NCBI RefSeq assembly: GCF_000513995.1
Contig: NZ_AZVB01000002.1
Span: 134,201-198,200 of the forward strand
Reading direction: 5' to 3'
Length of the DNA: 64,000 nt
DNA from: Pseudoxanthomonas sp. J35
GTDB lineage: Bacteria; Pseudomonadota; Gammaproteobacteria; Xanthomonadales; Xanthomonadaceae
Every line of letters starts with the position of its first letter. The stretch's first letter is position 1. The position numbers and the translations under genes are program-made. Shown piece by piece: positions 18,740 to 32,223 of this stretch. Under the pieces are notes generated by a model. The model was given only the letters and a program-made list of their open reading frames with translations. It had not been told where the DNA came from and did not search any database.

Positions 18740-18957
18740 CCAAGGGGGGTATGGCGCAAGCAGGCCATGGATGGCCTGCGCTCGCGTGCGCTGTGCGAGC
18801 GGTGAGGCAGCAGGCGCGGGGCGACGCGCCAGACAGTGCCAGCGCCCACGCTCATTCCCGGCGCGGACGCGGAACCGCGCGATGCGCCATACCCCCTTGG
18901 GGCGGCGGCCCCGTCCGGAGCCCGCAAGCTCAAGGCTTTGGCTTTGGCTTTGGCTTG
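18740..18957. repeat. Composite dispersed repeat, partial copy C with GGCTTT units
   Basis: This contains GGGGCGACGCGCCAGACAGT, CAGCGCCCACGCTCATTCCC and GCGGACGCGGAACCGCGCGA in the same orientation as copy A. Four GGCTTT-type units follow (about 18931-18957). Its left part carries the palindrome AGGCCATGGATGGCCT. Copies B and C therefore face each other in this intergenic block. Confidence 0.7.
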
Positions 18958-19022
18958 GATTCACCGCGCCGATCTGCGTGGCCATCGCTACCGCAGGAAG
19001 CGCCAGCGTCTACGCAGGCACC

Positions 19023-19535
19023 TCAGCCCGCCGGGCGGCGCAGGATGAACTCGAGGTCGCGGACGCGGCCGACGGGGAATTCGTAGGTACCGACGCGTTC
19101 GAAGCCGCGTCGTGCATAGAAACGCTGCGCGCCGAAGTTCTCCGACCACACGCCGATCCATAGCGTGCGCGCGCCGTCGCGCAGCAGCCAGCGCTCGGCT
19201 TCGTCGAACAGGTGGCCGCCCCAGCCGCCGCCCTGGTGCGAAGCGAGCACGTAGAGCCGTTTCAGTTCGCCGTCGCCCGGGGCGACGTCCGGGTGCGGCA
19301 GGCCACAGGGGCCGGCGGCGGCGTGGCCGACGGCGACGCCGTCGTCCTCCAGCAGCCACACCGCATAGTCCGGATGGGCGAGGATCGTCGCCTGCTTTTC
19401 CACCGCATAGGCATCGCGCAGGAAGAAGTCGAGGTCCTCCGGCGGATAGAGGTGGCCGAAGGTCTCGGTGAAGGTGCGCGCCGCCAGCGACGACAGCGTC
19501 GCGGCGTCATCGACGGTGGCCCGCCGGATGCGCAT
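19023..19535 (-). CDS. GNAT-family N-acetyltransferase
   Basis: A 170-residue acetyl-CoA-dependent transferase. The start MRIRRATVDDAATLSSLAAR is typical of GNAT enzymes. Motif A with the pyrophosphate-binding loop is LKRLYVLASHQGGGWGGHLF (about residues 93-112), and motif B is WIGVWSENFGAQRFYARRGF. The substrate is unknown. ATG 19535 is used; the frame stays open far upstream through the acidic gene but without similarity. It follows the small acidic-protein gene by two bases and is probably cotranscribed with it. Confidence 0.85.
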   Translation of the reverse strand: MRIRRATVDDAATLSSLAARTFTETFGHLYPPEDLDFFLRDAYAVEKQATILAHPDYAVWLLEDDGVAVGHAAAGPCGLPHPDVAPGDGELKRLYVLASHQGGGWGGHLFDEAERWLLRDGARTLWIGVWSENFGAQRFYARRGFERVGTYEFPVGRVRDLEFILRRPAG

Positions 19536-19537
19536 CC

Positions 19538-19822
<285 letters not shown>

Positions 19823-19937
19823 CGAACAACTCTCCGTGGGGTAGCACCCCTTGAGGCAAGGGGACGCGGCGACCGCCGCGCAAATTCGCGGGAAGGCGAC
19901 AGGCGGGCCGGCGACCCGCGAGGGCGGCAGCGCGGGT

Positions 19938-19959
19938 GCTCGCCGCCACCGCGGCGAGC
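19938..19959 (-). terminator. Hairpin downstream of aspS
   Basis: A 9-bp stem (GCTCGCCGC, loop CACC, GCGGCGAGC) lies 12 bases after the aspS stop, in the 148-bp gap before the acidic-protein gene. No T-run follows on the minus strand, so termination strength is uncertain. Confidence 0.4.
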
Positions 19960-19970
19960 GCCCGGACCGC

Positions 19971-21725
19971 TTACTTCAGCGACTCTTCCCGCACCTTCAC
20001 ATGCACTTCCGCCAGCTGCTCGGCCGGGATCGGCGAGGGCGCGCCGGTCATCAGGCACTGCGCGGTGGTGGTCTTCGGGAACGGGATCACGTCGCGGATC
20101 GACTCGGTGCCGGCCATCAGCGCGGCGATGCGGTCGATGCCGAAGGCGATGCCGCCGTGCGGCGGGGCGCCGTACTTCAGCGCGTCGAGCAGGAAGCCGA
20201 ACTTGGCCTCGGCCTCCTCGGCACCGATGCCCAGCAGCTCGAACACCGCGCTCTGCATCTCCGGCCGGTGGATGCGGATCGAACCGCCGCCGATCTCGTT
20301 GCCGTTGAGGACCATGTCGTAACCGCGCGACACCGCGGTCTTCGCGTTCGCGCGCAGCTCGGCGATGTCGTCCACCGCCGGCGCGGTGAAGGGATGGTGC
20401 AGGGCCACGTAGCGCTGCTCCTCCTCGTCCCACTCGAACATCGGGAAGTCGGTGACCCACAGCGGACGCCAGCCGTCGGCGACCAGGCCGAAGTCCTTGC
20501 CGGCCTTCAGGCGCAGCGCGCCCATGAAGTCGGAAACCTTGTTGTAGCCACCGGCGCCGAAGAACACGATGTCGCCGTTGCCGGCGCCGACGTGCTTGAG
20601 CAGCGCGGCGAAGGCGTCCTCGGCGAAGAACTTCTGGATCGGCGAGGAGATCGCGCCAGCCTCGTCGATCTTGATGTAGGCCAGGCCCTTGGCGCCGAAC
20701 CTGGCGGCGTGGGCGGCGTACTCGTCGATCTGCTTGCGCGACAGCGTGGCGCCGCCGGGGATGCGCAGCGCGGCGACGCGGCCGTCCGGGTCGTTGGCGG
20801 CGCTGCTGAACACCGCGAACTGGCTGTCCTTGACCAGCTCGGCCACGTCCACCAGTTCGAGGTCGATGCGCAGGTCCGGCTTGTCCGAGCCGTAGCGGCG
20901 CATCGCCTCGGCCCAGGTCATGCGCGGGAACGGATCGGCCAGATCGACGCCGCGCACCTCCTTGAACACGGCGCGGATCATGCCCTCGACGAAGTCCTGC
21001 ACGTCGCGCTCGCGGACGAAGGCGAACTCCATGTCCAGCTGGGTGAACTCCAGCTGGCGGTCGGCGCGCAGGGCCTCGTCGCGGAAGCAGCGCGCGATCT
21101 GGTAGTAGCGGTCGAAGCCGGCGATCATCAGGATCTGCTTGAACAGCTGCGGGCTCTGCGGCAGCGCGTAGAACTCGCCCGGGTGCATGCGCGCCGGGAC
21201 CAGGAAGTCGCGCGCGCCTTCCGGGGTGGCCTTGGTCAGGATCGGGGTCTCGATGTCCTGGAAACCGGCCTCGTCCAGGTACCGGCGCAGGGCCTGCACC
21301 AGCCTGATGCGGGTGCGCTGCATGCGCTGCATCTCCGGACGGCGCAGGTCCAGGTAGCGGTAGCGCAGGCGGGTTTCCTCGGACGGGTTCTCGTGCGCGT
21401 GGAACGGCAGCGGCGCGGCCTTGTTGAGGATGGTGATCCTCGTGGCGATCACCTCCACCTTGCCGGAGCGGATCTTCGAGTTGACCGCCTCGCGCGCGCG
21501 GACCACGCCCTCGACCTGGATCACGTCCTCGTAGCCGAGCGAGGCGGCCACGGCGAAGACTTCGGCGTTGGACGGTTCGACCGTGACCTGGACGATGCCT
21601 TCGTGGTCGCGCAGGTCGATGAAGCAGACGCCGCCGAGGTTACGGGCCACGTCGGTCCAGCCGGCGAGGGTGAGGGTCTGGCCGATCAGGGTCTCGTCGA
21701 CCAGGCCGCAGTAATGGGTACGCAT
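19971..21725 (-). CDS. aspS: Aspartyl-tRNA synthetase
   Basis: A 584-residue class IIb synthetase that charges tRNA-Asp. An N-terminal OB-fold anticodon-binding domain ([20 protein letters not shown] onward) precedes the catalytic core with motif 2 ([19 protein letters not shown]) and motif 3 ([17 protein letters not shown]). A bacterial GAD insertion lies between motifs 2 and 3, so it is the long bacterial type. Whether it is discriminating or also acts on tRNA-Asn cannot be judged. The gene is on the minus strand, divergent from the DUF3011 gene. Confidence 0.97.
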   Translation of the reverse strand: MRTHYCGLVDETLIGQTLTLAGWTDVARNLGGVCFIDLRDHEGIVQVTVEPSNAEVFAVAASLGYEDVIQVEGVVRAREAVNSKIRSGKVEVIATRITILNKAAPLPFHAHENPSEETRLRYRYLDLRRPEMQRMQRTRIRLVQALRRYLDEAGFQDIETPILTKATPEGARDFLVPARMHPGEFYALPQSPQLFKQILMIAGFDRYYQIARCFRDEALRADRQLEFTQLDMEFAFVRERDVQDFVEGMIRAVFKEVRGVDLADPFPRMTWAEAMRRYGSDKPDLRIDLELVDVAELVKDSQFAVFSSAANDPDGRVAALRIPGGATLSRKQIDEYAAHAARFGAKGLAYIKIDEAGAISSPIQKFFAEDAFAALLKHVGAGNGDIVFFGAGGYNKVSDFMGALRLKAGKDFGLVADGWRPLWVTDFPMFEWDEEEQRYVALHHPFTAPAVDDIAELRANAKTAVSRGYDMVLNGNEIGGGSIRIHRPEMQSAVFELLGIGAEEAEAKFGFLLDALKYGAPPHGGIAFGIDRIAALMAGTESIRDVIPFPKTTTAQCLMTGAPSPIPAEQLAEVHVKVREESLK

Positions 21726-21930
21726 GGAAACTCCGCAGGGGATGCCGGGCGCCGGGGCGCCGGAGAACGCGATATTTTGGGGCCCGGGCGCGGCCTGGGC
21801 AAACCGGGGCCGCGCCCCGCCCCCCGGCCGGGTCCACGGCGGCCGGCACCACGCTCGGCCAGCATTAAGCCGTTCCGGACTACACCCGCATCATCCGCCG
21901 CGGTCGATGGCGCAGTCCAAGGAGAAGGTC

Positions 21931-22887
21931 ATGTTCCGTTCCCTGTCCGCCGCATTGCTGGCCCTGGGCCTGGCCGGAGCGGCCGCCACCGTGCCGGCCC
22001 CGGCCGCCGCCCAGGCCGCGGCCCGCGCCTACGCGCCGGAGAACCTGCGCCAGCTGTCCGTGGTGGACCGGGTCCGGGTGATCGAGCGCGAGTATGCCGA
22101 CCAGTCCCGCGGCCACCAGATCCCCGACGACCAGCTCGAGTTCTACCTCGACCAGATCAATGCCGGCTGGGGCTTCAGCCGGATCAAGCAAGACATCGCC
22201 ACCTCCCTGCGCGGCAACCACGGCGGCCGCCCGGGCGCCGGCTGGGGCGGCTGGAACGGCTCCAGCTGGACCGGGCAGACGCTGACCTGCTCCAGCAACG
22301 ACCGTCGCCGCCGCGAATGCCGCACCCCGTTCAACGGCCGCCCGGTGCTGATCGAGAACATCTCCGGCACCCGCTGCGTGGAGGGCGTCAACTTCGGCGG
22401 CGGCGGCGGGGTCATGTGGGTCGACCAGGGCTGCCGCGGGCGCTTCGCCGAAGGCCGCGGCGGCTGGGGCGGCGGCAACGCCGGCAGTGGCCAGACCCTC
22501 CGCTGTGAGAGCAGGAACAAGCGCGAGACCGTCTGCGGCACGAACTTCCGCGGCCGCGCGGTGCTGGTGCGGCAGCTGTCGGACACCCGCTGCGTCGAGG
22601 GCCGCAACTGGGGCCAGCGCGGGTCCTCGATCTGGGTCAGCGACGGCTGCCGGGGCGAGTTCGCCCAGGGTGGCGGCGGCTGGGGCGGTTCCAACTCCGG
22701 CTACACGGTCACCTGCAGCAGTGAGAGCAACCGCCGCCGCACCTGCGCCTGGGACCGCCGCCAGGGCCGCCCGGTGGTGGTCGAGAACATCTCCAGCACG
22801 CGCTGCCAGGAAGGCTCCAACTGGGGCTGGGACGGCAACTCGATCTGGGTCGACCGCGGCTGCCGCGCCCGCTTCGGCGCGCGCTGA
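21931..22887 (+). CDS. Secreted DUF3011-repeat protein
   Basis: A 318-residue exported protein of unknown function. A signal peptide covers residues 1-29 (ends APAAAQA). After a helical segment (NLRQLSVVDRVRVIEREY) come three copies of a cysteine-containing beta-repeat of about 65-70 residues. Each has the order TCSS/RCES - C - RPV-LIENIS-TRC - EG-NWG - IWVD-GCRG-F, which is the DUF3011 pattern. The repeats are separated by Gly/Trp-rich linkers (GRGGWGGGNAGS). The start at ATG 21931 is supported by AAGGAG 7 bases upstream; an earlier ATG at 21907 is less likely. It probably sits in the periplasm or on the cell surface. Confidence 0.85.
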   Translation: MFRSLSAALLALGLAGAAATVPAPAAAQAAARAYAPENLRQLSVVDRVRVIEREYADQSRGHQIPDDQLEFYLDQINAGWGFSRIKQDIATSLRGNHGGRPGAGWGGWNGSSWTGQTLTCSSNDRRRRECRTPFNGRPVLIENISGTRCVEGVNFGGGGGVMWVDQGCRGRFAEGRGGWGGGNAGSGQTLRCESRNKRETVCGTNFRGRAVLVRQLSDTRCVEGRNWGQRGSSIWVSDGCRGEFAQGGGGWGGSNSGYTVTCSSESNRRRTCAWDRRQGRPVVVENISSTRCQEGSNWGWDGNSIWVDRGCRARFGAR

Positions 22888-22944
22888 GCCCGCGCTGGAA
22901 CCGCACCGGCTGCGCCCCCCCCTCGCGGGGGCCGCACCCGGGCC

Positions 22945-23601
22945 TCAGGCTTCCGGCCCGTCGCCCCACGGCGGAGGCGGCGCCTCCACCGGGACGGTGA
23001 GGTCGAACTCGACCCGGAACAGGCGCCCGTCCGGCCGCGACAGTTCGTAGACGAACCGCCGTCCCGGGTCGATTTCCATCGCCCAGGTGTTGCGCAGCGA
23101 GGCCTTCAGGCCCTCGCGCCCGAACATCTCCACCGATTCCGCATCCACCGGGAATTCCTGCCGCGAAGCGGTGCCGGCATCGACGGTATCGCCGCCGTAC
23201 ATCGTCACCGCGTCGGGGCTGCCATCGGCATGGCGGTGGTCGTGCTTCAGCCGCAGGCCGCTGGCGGTGCGGGCCAGCACCCAGGTCCGCGAGCGGTCCT
23301 CGCCGACATGGAACGGGATGCGCAGCTCGCGCTGCGGCGCCTCGCAACCACGCACGTGCATGACCAGCGCCTGGTTCTCGAAGGGGTCGGGGGCGGATGT
23401 CGCCGGCAGGTTGGCCACCACCCGGCCCGCGAAGGCCTGGCCGCAGTGCGCGGCGATCGCGGCGAGAAAGCGGTCGGCCGGCGCCGCCGGCGCATCGGCC
23501 ACGGCAGGCGAAGGCGGCACCACGGCCGATGCGCACGCCGCGACGCTGCCCGCCGCGCAGGCGGCGAGCAGCAGGGAGAAGGAGAACGCTGGGAGGTTCA
23601 T
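22945..23601 (-). CDS. Secreted or lipoprotein hypothetical protein
   Basis: A 218-residue protein with a hydrophobic N-terminus (MNLPAFSFSLLLAACAAGSV). It contains two possible lipobox cysteines (LAAC at 15, VAAC at 23), although the first lacks the usual positive charge before it. The mature part shows no family I recognise; it begins DRFLAAIAAHCGQAFAGRVV and contains ESVEMFGREGLKASLRNTWA and RRFVYELSRPDGRLFRVEFDL, which look like a small beta-rich domain. It is convergent with the DUF3011 gene and follows the zinc-ribbon gene on the same strand by 52 bases. Confidence 0.72.
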   Translation of the reverse strand: MNLPAFSFSLLLAACAAGSVAACASAVVPPSPAVADAPAAPADRFLAAIAAHCGQAFAGRVVANLPATSAPDPFENQALVMHVRGCEAPQRELRIPFHVGEDRSRTWVLARTASGLRLKHDHRHADGSPDAVTMYGGDTVDAGTASRQEFPVDAESVEMFGREGLKASLRNTWAMEIDPGRRFVYELSRPDGRLFRVEFDLTVPVEAPPPPWGDGPEA

Positions 23602-23653
23602 GCCCGCACCCTAGCCGGTGCGGGACAGGCCGGGCAAACCCGGCGCGACCGGG

Positions 23654-23953
23654 TCAGTCGCTGGAAGCGGCCGCCGCGGCGGGCTTGGCCTCGGACTTGG
23701 CGCTGCCCGAATCGGTGCCCGAAGATCCGCTGTTGCCGCCGTCGGCCAGGTTGCGCTTCTTGTCGCCGGCGCCCTTGAAGTCGGTCTCGTACCAGCCGCC
23801 GCCGGCCAGGCGGAACGAAGGCGCGGTCACCTGGCGGCGGACGCTGCCCTTGGTCTCGCAGGACGGACAGGTCTCGGGATCGGCATCGGAGAGCTTCTGC
23901 AGACGGTCGAAACTGTGGCCGCACTCGGCGCACTGGAAGGCATAGATCGGCAT
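23654..23953 (-). CDS. FmdB-type zinc-ribbon protein
   Basis: A 99-residue protein of the FmdB/CxxC_CxxC_SSSS family. Two CxxC pairs (Cys8/Cys11 and Cys29/Cys32) form a zinc ribbon at residues 1-45, in the usual context MPIYAFQCAECGHSFDRLQK. A low-complexity tail rich in Ser, Ala and Lys follows. Members are called putative regulatory proteins; their function is not established. In many proteobacteria the gene is near aspS, and here it is about 2 kb away on the same strand. Confidence 0.88.
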   Translation of the reverse strand: MPIYAFQCAECGHSFDRLQKLSDADPETCPSCETKGSVRRQVTAPSFRLAGGGWYETDFKGAGDKKRNLADGGNSGSSGTDSGSAKSEAKPAAAAASSD

Positions 23954-24032
23954 GGCGGGACAGGAATCCGGGAAATCTTGAGGCCGGCGGCGGACGCCGG
24001 TACCCGCCGTACTGGGGGCGCCGCGGCCGATT

Positions 24033-24956
24033 TCAAGGCCCCCGGCCGATCATCGCCTCGGCCAGGCGCGCGGCCCGGGCCAGCACCGCGTCGCGGGCAT
24101 CGCTGTCCACGGTCGCGCCCTGCAGGTAGGCGGCCAGCACCCACGGCCTGCCGCCATCCAGCGGCCACAGCACCGCCACGTCGTTGCGGGTATCCACGCC
24201 GTTGCTGCCGGTCTTGTCGCCGACCCGCCAGCGCGGGCCCAGGCCGGCGCGCAGGCAGGCGTCGCCGGTGCCGTTGTCGATCAGCCAGTCGGCCAGCTGC
24301 TGGCGCGAGGCCGGGGCGAGGACATCGCCCACGGCGAAGCGGGCCATGCTGGCGGCCATGGCCCCGGGGCTGGTGGTGTCGCGCGGGTCGTCCGGGGCGA
24401 AGCCGTTCATCACCGGCTCCAGGCGGTCGTTGCGGGTGACCGCATCGCCGTGCGCGCGCAGGAAGGCGGTCAGCGCCGCGGGGCCGCCGATGAGGCCAGA
24501 CAGCAGGTTCGCCGCGGCGTTGTCGCTGGTGGTCATGGTGGCGCGGCACAGGTCGCGCACGGTGAGGTCCTTGCCGACGTGGCGGCGGGTCACCGGCGAA
24601 TGCGGGACCAGGTCGCCCTCGCCCACCGGCAGGCGCCGGTCCAGCGACCACTGGCCGCGGTCGGCGCCGGCCAGCACCGCCGCCGACAGCAGCGCCTTGA
24701 AGGTGCTGCACATCGGGAAGCGCTCGTCCTGGCGATGGCCGCGCGCCTGGCCGGTCGCGGTGTCCAGCAGGCTTACCCCGAGGCGCCCGCCACTGGCGGC
24801 TTCCAGCGCGGCGAAATCGGCGGCGGTGGCGATGCCGTCGGCGCGGCCCGCGGCCGGGGCCGCGCCAGCCGGCGTCGCGGGCGCCAGCAGCGGCAGGGCC
24901 AGCGCGGAAGCGGCCGAGGTGGCACCGAGTTGCAGGAAGCGGCGACGGGCGAGCAT
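24033..24956 (-). CDS. Class A beta-lactamase (L2-like), probable Tat export
   Basis: A 307-residue serine beta-lactamase. The active-site motifs are complete: S84-x-x-K87 in MCSTFKALL, SDN at 144-146, the general base Glu180 with Asn184 in RLEPVMN, and KTG at 248-250. The cysteine before Ser84 has no partner after KTG (KTGSNG), so the Cys69-Cys238 disulfide of class A carbapenemases is absent. The N-terminus MLARRRFLQLGATSAASALA has a twin-arginine motif, suggesting export of a folded protein. The nearest family by context is the L2/BlaXCA group of xanthomonads. A LysR gene is divergent across 165 bp, as for inducible enzymes of this group. Confidence 0.93.
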   Translation of the reverse strand: MLARRRFLQLGATSAASALALPLLAPATPAGAAPAAGRADGIATAADFAALEAASGGRLGVSLLDTATGQARGHRQDERFPMCSTFKALLSAAVLAGADRGQWSLDRRLPVGEGDLVPHSPVTRRHVGKDLTVRDLCRATMTTSDNAAANLLSGLIGGPAALTAFLRAHGDAVTRNDRLEPVMNGFAPDDPRDTTSPGAMAASMARFAVGDVLAPASRQQLADWLIDNGTGDACLRAGLGPRWRVGDKTGSNGVDTRNDVAVLWPLDGGRPWVLAAYLQGATVDSDARDAVLARAARLAEAMIGRGP

Positions 24957-25121
24957 GGGCGGTCCTCGTGGATGGGAGCCCCGAGTATTCGAGCGGCGGC
25001 GCCCGCCCACCAGCGCAAGTTTTCAGGAAGAGCCATGAGCTTGATGAGTGGCTCGGGGCGCCGCGGCGGGGATCCAGGCCAGCGGTTAGCATTCGGCCAT
25101 CAGTCCCGCTCACGCCTGGCC

Positions 25122-26012
25122 ATGTCCCGCCCACCGCTGCCACTCAATGCACTGCGCGCCTTCGAGGCCGCGGCGCGGCACCAGAACTTCACCCGCGCGG
25201 CGCTGGAGCTGTACGTCAGCCAGGCCGCGCTGAGCCACCAGATCCGCAGCCTCGAGGAGCGGCTGGGCGTGCGCCTGTTCCATCGCCTGCCACGCGGGGT
25301 GGCGCTGACCGAGGAAGGCGCGGCGTTGTATCCGGTGCTCAACGAGGCCTTCGACCGGATCGCGCTGGGCATGGCGCGCTTCGTCGGCGGCGAGGGGCGC
25401 GAGGTCCTCACCGTGGGCGTGGTCGGCACCTTCGCCGCCGGCTGGCTCTTGCCGCGGCTGCCGGACTTCGAGGCCGCGCACCCGGACATCGAGCTGCGCC
25501 TGCAGACCCACAACAACCGCATCGACCTGGCCGGCGAAGGCCTGGACCTGGCGATCCGCTTCGGCGACGGCGACTGGCAGGGCCAGGCGTGCACGCCGGT
25601 CCTCGAGGCGCCGTTCGCGCCGCTGTGCGCGCCGGCGCTGGCCCGGCGCCTGCAGGAACCGCGCGACCTCGCACGGGTGACGCTGCTGCGTTCCTACCGC
25701 GTGGACGAGTGGCCGCGCTGGCTGCAGGCCGCCGGGGTGGCGGGCGTGGAAGCGCGCGGGCCGGTGTGCGATTCCTCGCTGACCCTCGCCGCCGCGGCGG
25801 CGGCCGGCGCCGGCGTGGCGCTGCTGCCGTTGCCGATGTTCGAGCAGGAGCTGGCCGAAGGCCGGCTGCTGCAGCCGTTCCCGGTCACCGTGTCGCTGGG
25901 ACGCTACTGGCTGACGCGGCTGCGCTCGCGCGCGGAACGCGAGCCGGCGCGGCGCTTCCGCCGCTGGCTGCAGGCGCGGGGCGAGGCCGAGAGCGCGCGC
26001 AGCGTCGGGTAG
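25122..26012 (+). CDS. ampR: LysR-family regulator, AmpR-like
   Basis: A 296-residue LysR regulator. Its N-terminal winged helix (residues 7-66) reads NALRAFEAAARHQNFTRAA and YVSQAALSHQIRSLEERLGV, and a substrate-binding-like domain follows. Opening with PPLPLNALRAFEAAARH and being divergent from a class A beta-lactamase are typical of AmpR, which senses muropeptides and induces beta-lactamase. The start is ATG 25122. The shared intergenic region (24957-25121) must hold both promoters and the operator, but I could not identify a convincing operator by eye. The AmpR name is a context-based inference. Confidence 0.85.
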   Translation: MSRPPLPLNALRAFEAAARHQNFTRAALELYVSQAALSHQIRSLEERLGVRLFHRLPRGVALTEEGAALYPVLNEAFDRIALGMARFVGGEGREVLTVGVVGTFAAGWLLPRLPDFEAAHPDIELRLQTHNNRIDLAGEGLDLAIRFGDGDWQGQACTPVLEAPFAPLCAPALARRLQEPRDLARVTLLRSYRVDEWPRWLQAAGVAGVEARGPVCDSSLTLAAAAAAGAGVALLPLPMFEQELAEGRLLQPFPVTVSLGRYWLTRLRSRAEREPARRFRRWLQARGEAESARSVG

Positions 26013-26115
26013 CGCGGCCATGGCCTGCTTGCGCCATACCCCCGCGCTACCGCGTCTTTCGGCACGTCCGGGTCGCGGCTTCGTTCTTGGAACCCTCTGC
26101 CGGTGGGAGAGGGGC
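26013..26115. repeat. Composite dispersed repeat, partial copy D
   Basis: A fragment sharing CGCGCTACCGCGTCTTTCGG, GGCTTCGTTCTT and CCGGTGGGAGAG with copy B (18457-18530), and GCGCCATACCCCC with copy C. It fills the gap between the convergent regulator and yheS genes and begins immediately after the regulator's stop codon. Confidence 0.7.
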
Positions 26116-26141
26116 TTGAAGACGCTGGCCAGCGCCCAGGC

Positions 26142-28007
<1,866 letters not shown>

Positions 28008-28031
28008 CCGCGGATTCTACCGGAAGCGGCC

Positions 28032-28088
28032 GGCCCGCCCGGAGGCCATGCATGGCCTTGCGGCCCGTCCCGCAAGGCCTGGCGGGCC
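28032..28088. repeat. Nested inverted repeats able to form a cloverleaf
   Basis: An outer 8-bp stem (GGCCCGCC at 28032, GGCGGGCC ending 28088) encloses a perfect palindrome GGCCATGCATGGCC (28044-28057) and a 10-bp hairpin (GGCCTTGCGG 28054-28063 with CCGCAAGGCC 28070-28079). It lies between the divergent yheS and receptor genes, in a 375-bp gap. The rest of the gap has no gene I can support. Confidence 0.65.
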
Positions 28089-28211
28089 GGGGCACGCCGC
28101 CATGCACCGGCGATGCGGCCCGCCCGACCCGCCCTTCCATGGCCGGGACGACCATCGCGCCGTGCCCCGCCAGATGGGTCCGGGAAGTGCCGTGGTCCCG
28201 GGAAACGTTCA

Positions 28212-28239
28212 TTTCCTTAGAATCAACGGTTCTTATAAC
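28212..28239 (+). promoter_or_regulatory. Candidate sigma-70 promoter of the TonB-dependent receptor gene
   Basis: An unusually AT-rich patch in the GC-rich gap contains TATAAC (28234-28239) as a -10 and TTTCCT (28212-28217) as a weak -35, separated by 16 bp. It is about 145 bp upstream of the receptor start. This is a by-eye call with a poor -35; no clear Fur box was found. Confidence 0.3.
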
Positions 28240-28382
28240 CAGACCGCGGGTCGCTGAGAATTGGGTCCGACAGGAAGCGGCCATCGATCCATAGGTCCAG
28301 CGTCCTGGCCGATACGATCGTCATCGCCGGAGCTCCCTCCCCGCCGGCGTTTTCCTGCAACCGCAAACCGGAGCACGTCAGC

Positions 28383-30767
<2,385 letters not shown>

Positions 30768-30776
30768 GCGCCGTCC

Positions 30777-30808
30777 AACGCCTGCCCGGCGCATGCCGGG
30801 CAGGCGTT
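30777..30808 (+). terminator. Perfect 14-bp stem hairpin after the receptor gene
   Basis: AACGCCTGCCCGGC and its exact reverse complement are separated by GCAT, ten bases after the receptor stop. The stem is very stable, but no T-run follows, so it may be a Rho-independent terminator of atypical type or an mRNA-stabilising hairpin. Confidence 0.6.
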
Positions 30809-30932
30809 GCCGGACGCCGGTGCGTTGCATGGGGCACCGGCGGGTTCCCTTCGAAGGGTTCCGGAGCCGGTTACGCCCCGGGATACGGAGGCCGACTACA
30901 CTGCGCCTGCCTCCGCGCATCGGGCCCCGTCC

Positions 30933-31982
30933 GTGCTCGACAGACTCGACATCCCGCTTCCGATCATCCAGGCCCCGATGGCCGGCGTCTCGACGCCGGC
31001 GCTGGCCGCTGCGGTTTCCAACGCCGGAGGCCTGGGCTCCATCGCGATCGGGTCCGGCACGCTGGCGCAGGCCCGTGAGGCGATCGAGGCGACCCGCGCG
31101 CTGACCGCGCGGCCGTTCCAGGTCAACGTCTTCTGCCATGCGCCGGCGCGCCGCGATGCGGCGATCGAGGCCGTCTGGATCCGGCACATGGCGCCGCTGT
31201 TCGCCGGGTTCGGGGCGAGCCCGCCCGCGGAGCTGCGCGAGATCTACCCCAGCTTCATCGCCGACGAGGCGATGCTGCGGCTGCTGCTGGAGACCCGGCC
31301 GGCAGTCGTGAGCTTCCACTTCGGCCTGCCGCCGCGCGAATGGATCGCCGCGCTGCGCGATGCCGGCATCGCCACCCTGGCGACCGCGACCCATGTCGAC
31401 GAAGCCCTGGCGATCGAAGCGGCCGGCGTCGACGGGATCGTCGCGCAGGGCATCGAGGCCGGCGGCCACCGCGGCCTGTTCGACCCGCAGCGGCACGACG
31501 AAAGCCTGCCGATGTCGGTCCTGGTCAGGCGCCTGTGCGCGAACACGCGGCTGCCGGTGATCGCCGCCGGCGGCATCATGGACGGGCACGGCATCCGTGC
31601 CGCCCTCGACCTGGGCGCGGTCGCCGCCCAGCTGGGCACGGCCTTCGTGCCTTGCCCGGAATCGGCGGCCAGCCCGGCGCACCGCGAAGCGTTGCTGGAC
31701 GCACGCGGCGGCCGCACCCGCCTCACCCCCGTGCTGTCGGGCCGCCCGGCGCGCGGCATCCCCAACCGCTACGTCGCGCACGGGGAGGCGCCGGGCAGTC
31801 CGCCGCCGCCGGCCTATCCGGTCGCCTATGACCTGGCCCGGCAACTCGCCGCGATCGCGAGCCGGCAGGGCCATCCGGAGTTCGCGGCCCATTGGGCGGG
31901 GCAAGGCGCCCCGCTGGCGCGCCCATTGCCGGCGGCGGAGCTGGTCGACCTGCTCGCCCGCGAACTGCGCGCGGAGACCTGA
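30933..31982 (+). CDS. Nitronate monooxygenase (2-nitropropane dioxygenase family)
   Basis: A 349-residue FMN-dependent TIM-barrel enzyme that oxidises alkyl nitronates. The N-terminal [20 protein letters not shown], the central [13 protein letters not shown] with the conserved histidine, and the phosphate-binding [19 protein letters not shown] are characteristic of class I enzymes. The GTG at 30933 ([13 protein letters not shown]) is chosen because similarity begins there; the frame is open further upstream. It lies 165 bp after the receptor gene on the same strand, past a strong hairpin, so it is probably a separate transcription unit. Confidence 0.88.
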   Translation: MLDRLDIPLPIIQAPMAGVSTPALAAAVSNAGGLGSIAIGSGTLAQAREAIEATRALTARPFQVNVFCHAPARRDAAIEAVWIRHMAPLFAGFGASPPAELREIYPSFIADEAMLRLLLETRPAVVSFHFGLPPREWIAALRDAGIATLATATHVDEALAIEAAGVDGIVAQGIEAGGHRGLFDPQRHDESLPMSVLVRRLCANTRLPVIAAGGIMDGHGIRAALDLGAVAAQLGTAFVPCPESAASPAHREALLDARGGRTRLTPVLSGRPARGIPNRYVAHGEAPGSPPPPAYPVAYDLARQLAAIASRQGHPEFAAHWAGQGAPLARPLPAAELVDLLARELRAET

Positions 31983-32223
31983 GCCGCTCCGCGCGGACTA
32001 CGCCGCCTGTTCCGGGGCGGCCGGGCCGCCTTCGCCCTGCAACAATCTGCGGACCGGCCAGTCGCCGTAGCCTGCGCGGGTCATTCCGCGGATCGCCCTG
32101 TGGCGGGTTTTCCCGCTTGCAATGGCCCGACGACGATCCACGTTTATTTACGCGACACGCCCCCATCAGCGAAACTCGGGACGGCGGCGCACCGCCGTCC
32201 TCACACAGGCCCCCCTCTCCCCG

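Noticed and set aside
24957-25121. AmpR operator between the beta-lactamase and LysR genes
   Set aside because: I could not find a LysR T-N11-A palindrome convincing enough to report.
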